Shown here in pieces: positions 62,550 to 64,000 of a stretch of DNA of 64,000 nucleotides (positions within the stretch are counted from its first letter, which is position 1; every line of letters starts with the position of its first letter). The DNA lies in the NCBI RefSeq assembly GCF_900110915.1, contig NZ_FOFG01000008.1, forward strand, positions 124,001 through 188,000, read 5' to 3'. The notes under the pieces were generated by a model. That model made no database searches. It was not told the DNA's origin and saw only the letters and a program-made list of their open reading frames with translations. Made by a program: the position numbers and the translations under genes. Source of the stretch: Faunimonas pinastri. Its GTDB lineage: Bacteria; Pseudomonadota; Alphaproteobacteria; Rhizobiales; Afifellaceae.

Positions 62550-62976
62550 AATTTTCGTCAGCTTGCAGGTCCTGAGGAGAGATCACCAAGGGCGCTCGTC
62601 GGACACCCTGAAGGTCGCGCGCCTCGTAGAGGTGTAGCGTAGGCGCTATTCTTTCTGCCGACCGGAGGCGATGCCTCTCGACAGCGGTCAGCGAACGAAG
62701 CCACTGCTCTGTACGGAGCTCCAAGCAACTTAGGTCGATGCACGCTCGATCCCTGTCCGTTCCGACGGCGAGAGACTTCCTAAAGGTGTCGCTGGCATCC
62801 CGGGAGTTTGCGACTCCCCGCTCCGTCTCGGTGTTGGTCATCTCGCGTGGACAGAGAGAGAAACGTCCGGGCCGACAGTCACCGTCGAGGGGCCATCCAG
62901 GTCCGGCAGCGGTCGAGACCTCTAAGCGGTACTGGGCAGATCGGAGGCGTCGGCGGGGGTTGACCCTCACCCGGCT
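62550..62976 (-). pseudogene. Truncated, mutated second copy of the 54.4-55.1 kb gene
   Basis: On the minus strand, SRPLPDLDGPSTVTVGPD followed in a second frame by REMTNTETERGVANSRDA, DLSCLELRTEQWLRSLTAVE and RHRLRSAERIAPTLHLYEAR matches residues about 65-205 of the 54371-55141 protein (RSRPRPDLEMPSTLTVGPDG, DLSCFELKTEHWLRSLNAAE). Lesions: TAG at 62922-62924 where the intact copy has Gln, a frameshift near 62860, and missing 5' and 3' ends. Homology stops sharply near 62976. Confidence 0.75.
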
Positions 62977-63127
62977 TTCATCGTCTCCGACCTGTAGTCG
63001 CTGAGCCGACGGCTTGAAGAGGCTGGGTGCGAGGTGAAGGAGGACGAATCCCTGGAAGGTTCGAAAGGCGCTACGTCAGCGATCCATTCGGCAATCGGAT
63101 CGAGTTGATGGAGCCGGCCGAGGATTG
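62974..63127 (+). pseudogene. C-terminal remnant of a VOC/glyoxalase family gene
   Basis: Reads AFIVSDL, TAG (62995-62997), SLSRRLEEAGCEVKEDESLE, then after a one-base frameshift near 63055-63062 FERRYVSDPFGNRIELMEPA and a stop at 63125-63127. This is the last third of a glyoxalase/bleomycin-resistance type protein (VxDL...LEEAG...DPFGNRIEL). The 5' part is absent; the remnant abuts the truncated minus-strand copy, marking a recombination junction. Confidence 0.7.
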
Positions 63128-63144
63128 ATCAGCTCCGGGGTTGG

Positions 63145-63354
63145 TTAGGGATCACAGGTCCGGCAGGGTTTCATATCAGTCCCTTTCAGATCAGCTTCGG
63201 CCTTAAACACTACATCCCGGTCATCGTAGGGACCGAACCAGCGTCCATTCCGCCCCGAGTTCCTCTAGTGCATGCCACGACCATCATTGCAGTACGAACG
63301 ATCGGCCCGGTAAAATTCGGCCACGATCCAAGGTCTAGCGGGCAAACTCCCCAT
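63145..63354 (-). pseudogene. Small unknown gene interrupted by TAG
   Basis: From the ATG at 63354 the frame gives MGSLPARPWIVAEFYRADRS and YCNDGRGMH, then TAG at 63265-63267 (codon 30), then RNSGRNGRWFGPYDDRDVV and a C-terminal CRTCDP before TAA at 63145-63147. The aromatic/charged composition on both sides of the TAG suggests one former gene of 69 codons. No family recognised; could be chance. Confidence 0.35.
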
Positions 63355-63451
63355 CAGGGGACAATCACTTTTCAGACCGCATCGCAGTAGAAAGCGTCGC
63401 TTCATCCAGACAACGCGAGGAAAAGTTCAACGCCCCGATATGGAGCGCGCG

Positions 63452-63742
63452 TTAGTAAGCGTCCTGAGCTATTTCGACTGCATCGCAGAGAGCCCGGAAT
63501 ACGGTGGGCATAGCCTCCGGATCTATTGCCGCGTTAGAGGTAATCGCATGCTCAAGACTGTTGTGGACAATCGCACTGAAGTCGAGAGAACGCCCCGAAC
63601 AGTGTAGCTTACCGTTATTGCCCACCCAGAAGTCGTTACTGTAATCGGATCCGAGCTCATCAACGATCCATTCGGATGCTTCGCGCTCGGTCTCGAAGGC
63701 ACAAAACGCTATACCATCCCTGGTGATCTCTGCGAAGAACAT
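63452..63742 (-). CDS. Small acidic protein of unknown function
   Basis: 96 residues from the ATG at 63742 (63745 also ATG), four bases after AAGAGGAGG. Mixed alpha/beta: FFAEITRDGIAFCAFETERE, EWIVDELGSDYSNDFWVGNN and a helical C-terminus. Lower GC and different codon use from the chromosome. It follows the damaged gene at the right edge by about ten bases on the same strand, so may have belonged to the same operon. No family recognised. Confidence 0.55.
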   Translation of the reverse strand: MFFAEITRDGIAFCAFETEREASEWIVDELGSDYSNDFWVGNNGKLHCSGRSLDFSAIVHNSLEHAITSNAAIDPEAMPTVFRALCDAVEIAQDAY

Positions 63743-63753
63743 CATGCCTCCTC

Positions 63754-64000
63754 TTATGCCGCTCGACCTCGATGTGTAGGTCCGTCACCGGAAAACGCGA
63801 GCCGATGCTCGGGCACCATCAGTCTGACACTGTCTAGCTGCTCCTGCCAAGCTCCTTGAACTCCGTCCTTGTGCCTCCTCAAAGCGGCACGCCGCTTCCG
63901 CGTCCCGCGTCAGGGCGGCGAAACGCTCCCGACGTGGATCATCCGGCGGAAGGAGAAGCTCCTTGCGGTGCAGGATGGGCGGGTTCTCCCGCGTCGAGTA
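63754..64000 (-). pseudogene. C-terminal part of a damaged gene, possibly a DNA phosphorothioation-associated methyltransferase
   Basis: The frame entering from the right edge reads STRENPPILHRKELLLPPDD and FAALTRDAEAACRFEE. It then loses sense and the next frame continues HKDGVQGAWQEQLDSVRLMV and PEHRLAFSGDG to TAA at 63754-63756, so a frameshift near 63890 is likely. The NPPILHRKE stretch is, from memory, like that in the putative methyltransferases found with dnd phosphorothioation genes; I cannot confirm this here. The 5' part is outside the window. Confidence 0.35.

Noticed and set aside
53809-64000. CRISPR array or restriction-modification genes in the accessory region
   Set aside because: No regularly spaced repeats and no methyltransferase or endonuclease motif pair apart from the uncertain edge gene.

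Overview
The window is about 64 kb of GC-rich DNA from an alphaproteobacterium, most likely a member of Hyphomicrobiales (Rhizobiales). This rests on the gene neighbourhoods, which are typical of that order: recG facing sdhE-mfd, glmU-glmS, accB-accC-aat beside DUF2155 and NDUFA12 genes, a large B12-dependent nrdJ, and BioY. No rRNA gene is present, so genus or species cannot be read from the sequence.

Positions 1-53,808 are ordinary chromosome. They hold an Mrp-type Fe-S carrier gene cut by the left edge, mobA, a polar amino-acid ABC transporter without its own ATPase plus a beta-hydroxyacid dehydrogenase (1.7-4.9 kb), an Lrp regulator, a membrane histidine kinase, divergent cobT/cobS, dusA, a YeeE/YedE transporter, a RutE-like nitroreductase and ccdA (9.8-14.3 kb). 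Next come DNA repair and cell-wall precursor genes (mfd, sdhE, recG, glmS, glmU; 14.3-24.3 kb), YihY and CorA membrane proteins, an AraC regulator with a DUF2000 gene, and a complete dipeptide ABC transporter operon with one extra unknown gene (29.1-35.4 kb). After these lie bioY, a metallo-hydrolase, an ArgO-type exporter, a DsbA-like thioredoxin-fold protein, a complex I accessory subunit, the aat-accC-accB set, nrdJ, phoA and a DnaQ-like exonuclease. This part ends at a tRNA-Pro(CGG) gene.

Inside the chromosome, 49.5-50.4 kb is a small lower-GC insert right after the nrdJ terminator. It encodes a 53-residue zinc ribbon and a stand-alone TIR-domain protein that keeps the catalytic-type glutamate. 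This is the best candidate in the window for an undescribed defence or signalling pair.

From the tRNA to the right edge (53.8-64.0 kb) the content changes to small, tightly overlapping, mostly unrecognised genes. A minus-strand operon has the layout of a phage lysis cassette (muramidase, HTH protein, membrane protein, Rz/Rz1-like spanins, RuvC-like nuclease). A plus-strand run of small genes resembles a phage early operon. No integrase, terminase or capsid gene is visible. Many genes are broken by single lesions: a C5-tract frameshift in the muramidase, a frameshift in the RuvC-like gene, in-frame TGA or TAG codons in three genes, and a truncated second copy of the 54.4-55.1 kb gene at 62.5-63.0 kb that ends abruptly against a broken glyoxalase-like gene. 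I read this as a decaying prophage remnant or satellite island at the tRNA, carrying a few secreted or membrane cargo proteins. The right edge holds the C-terminus of a damaged gene that may be a phosphorothioation-associated methyltransferase.
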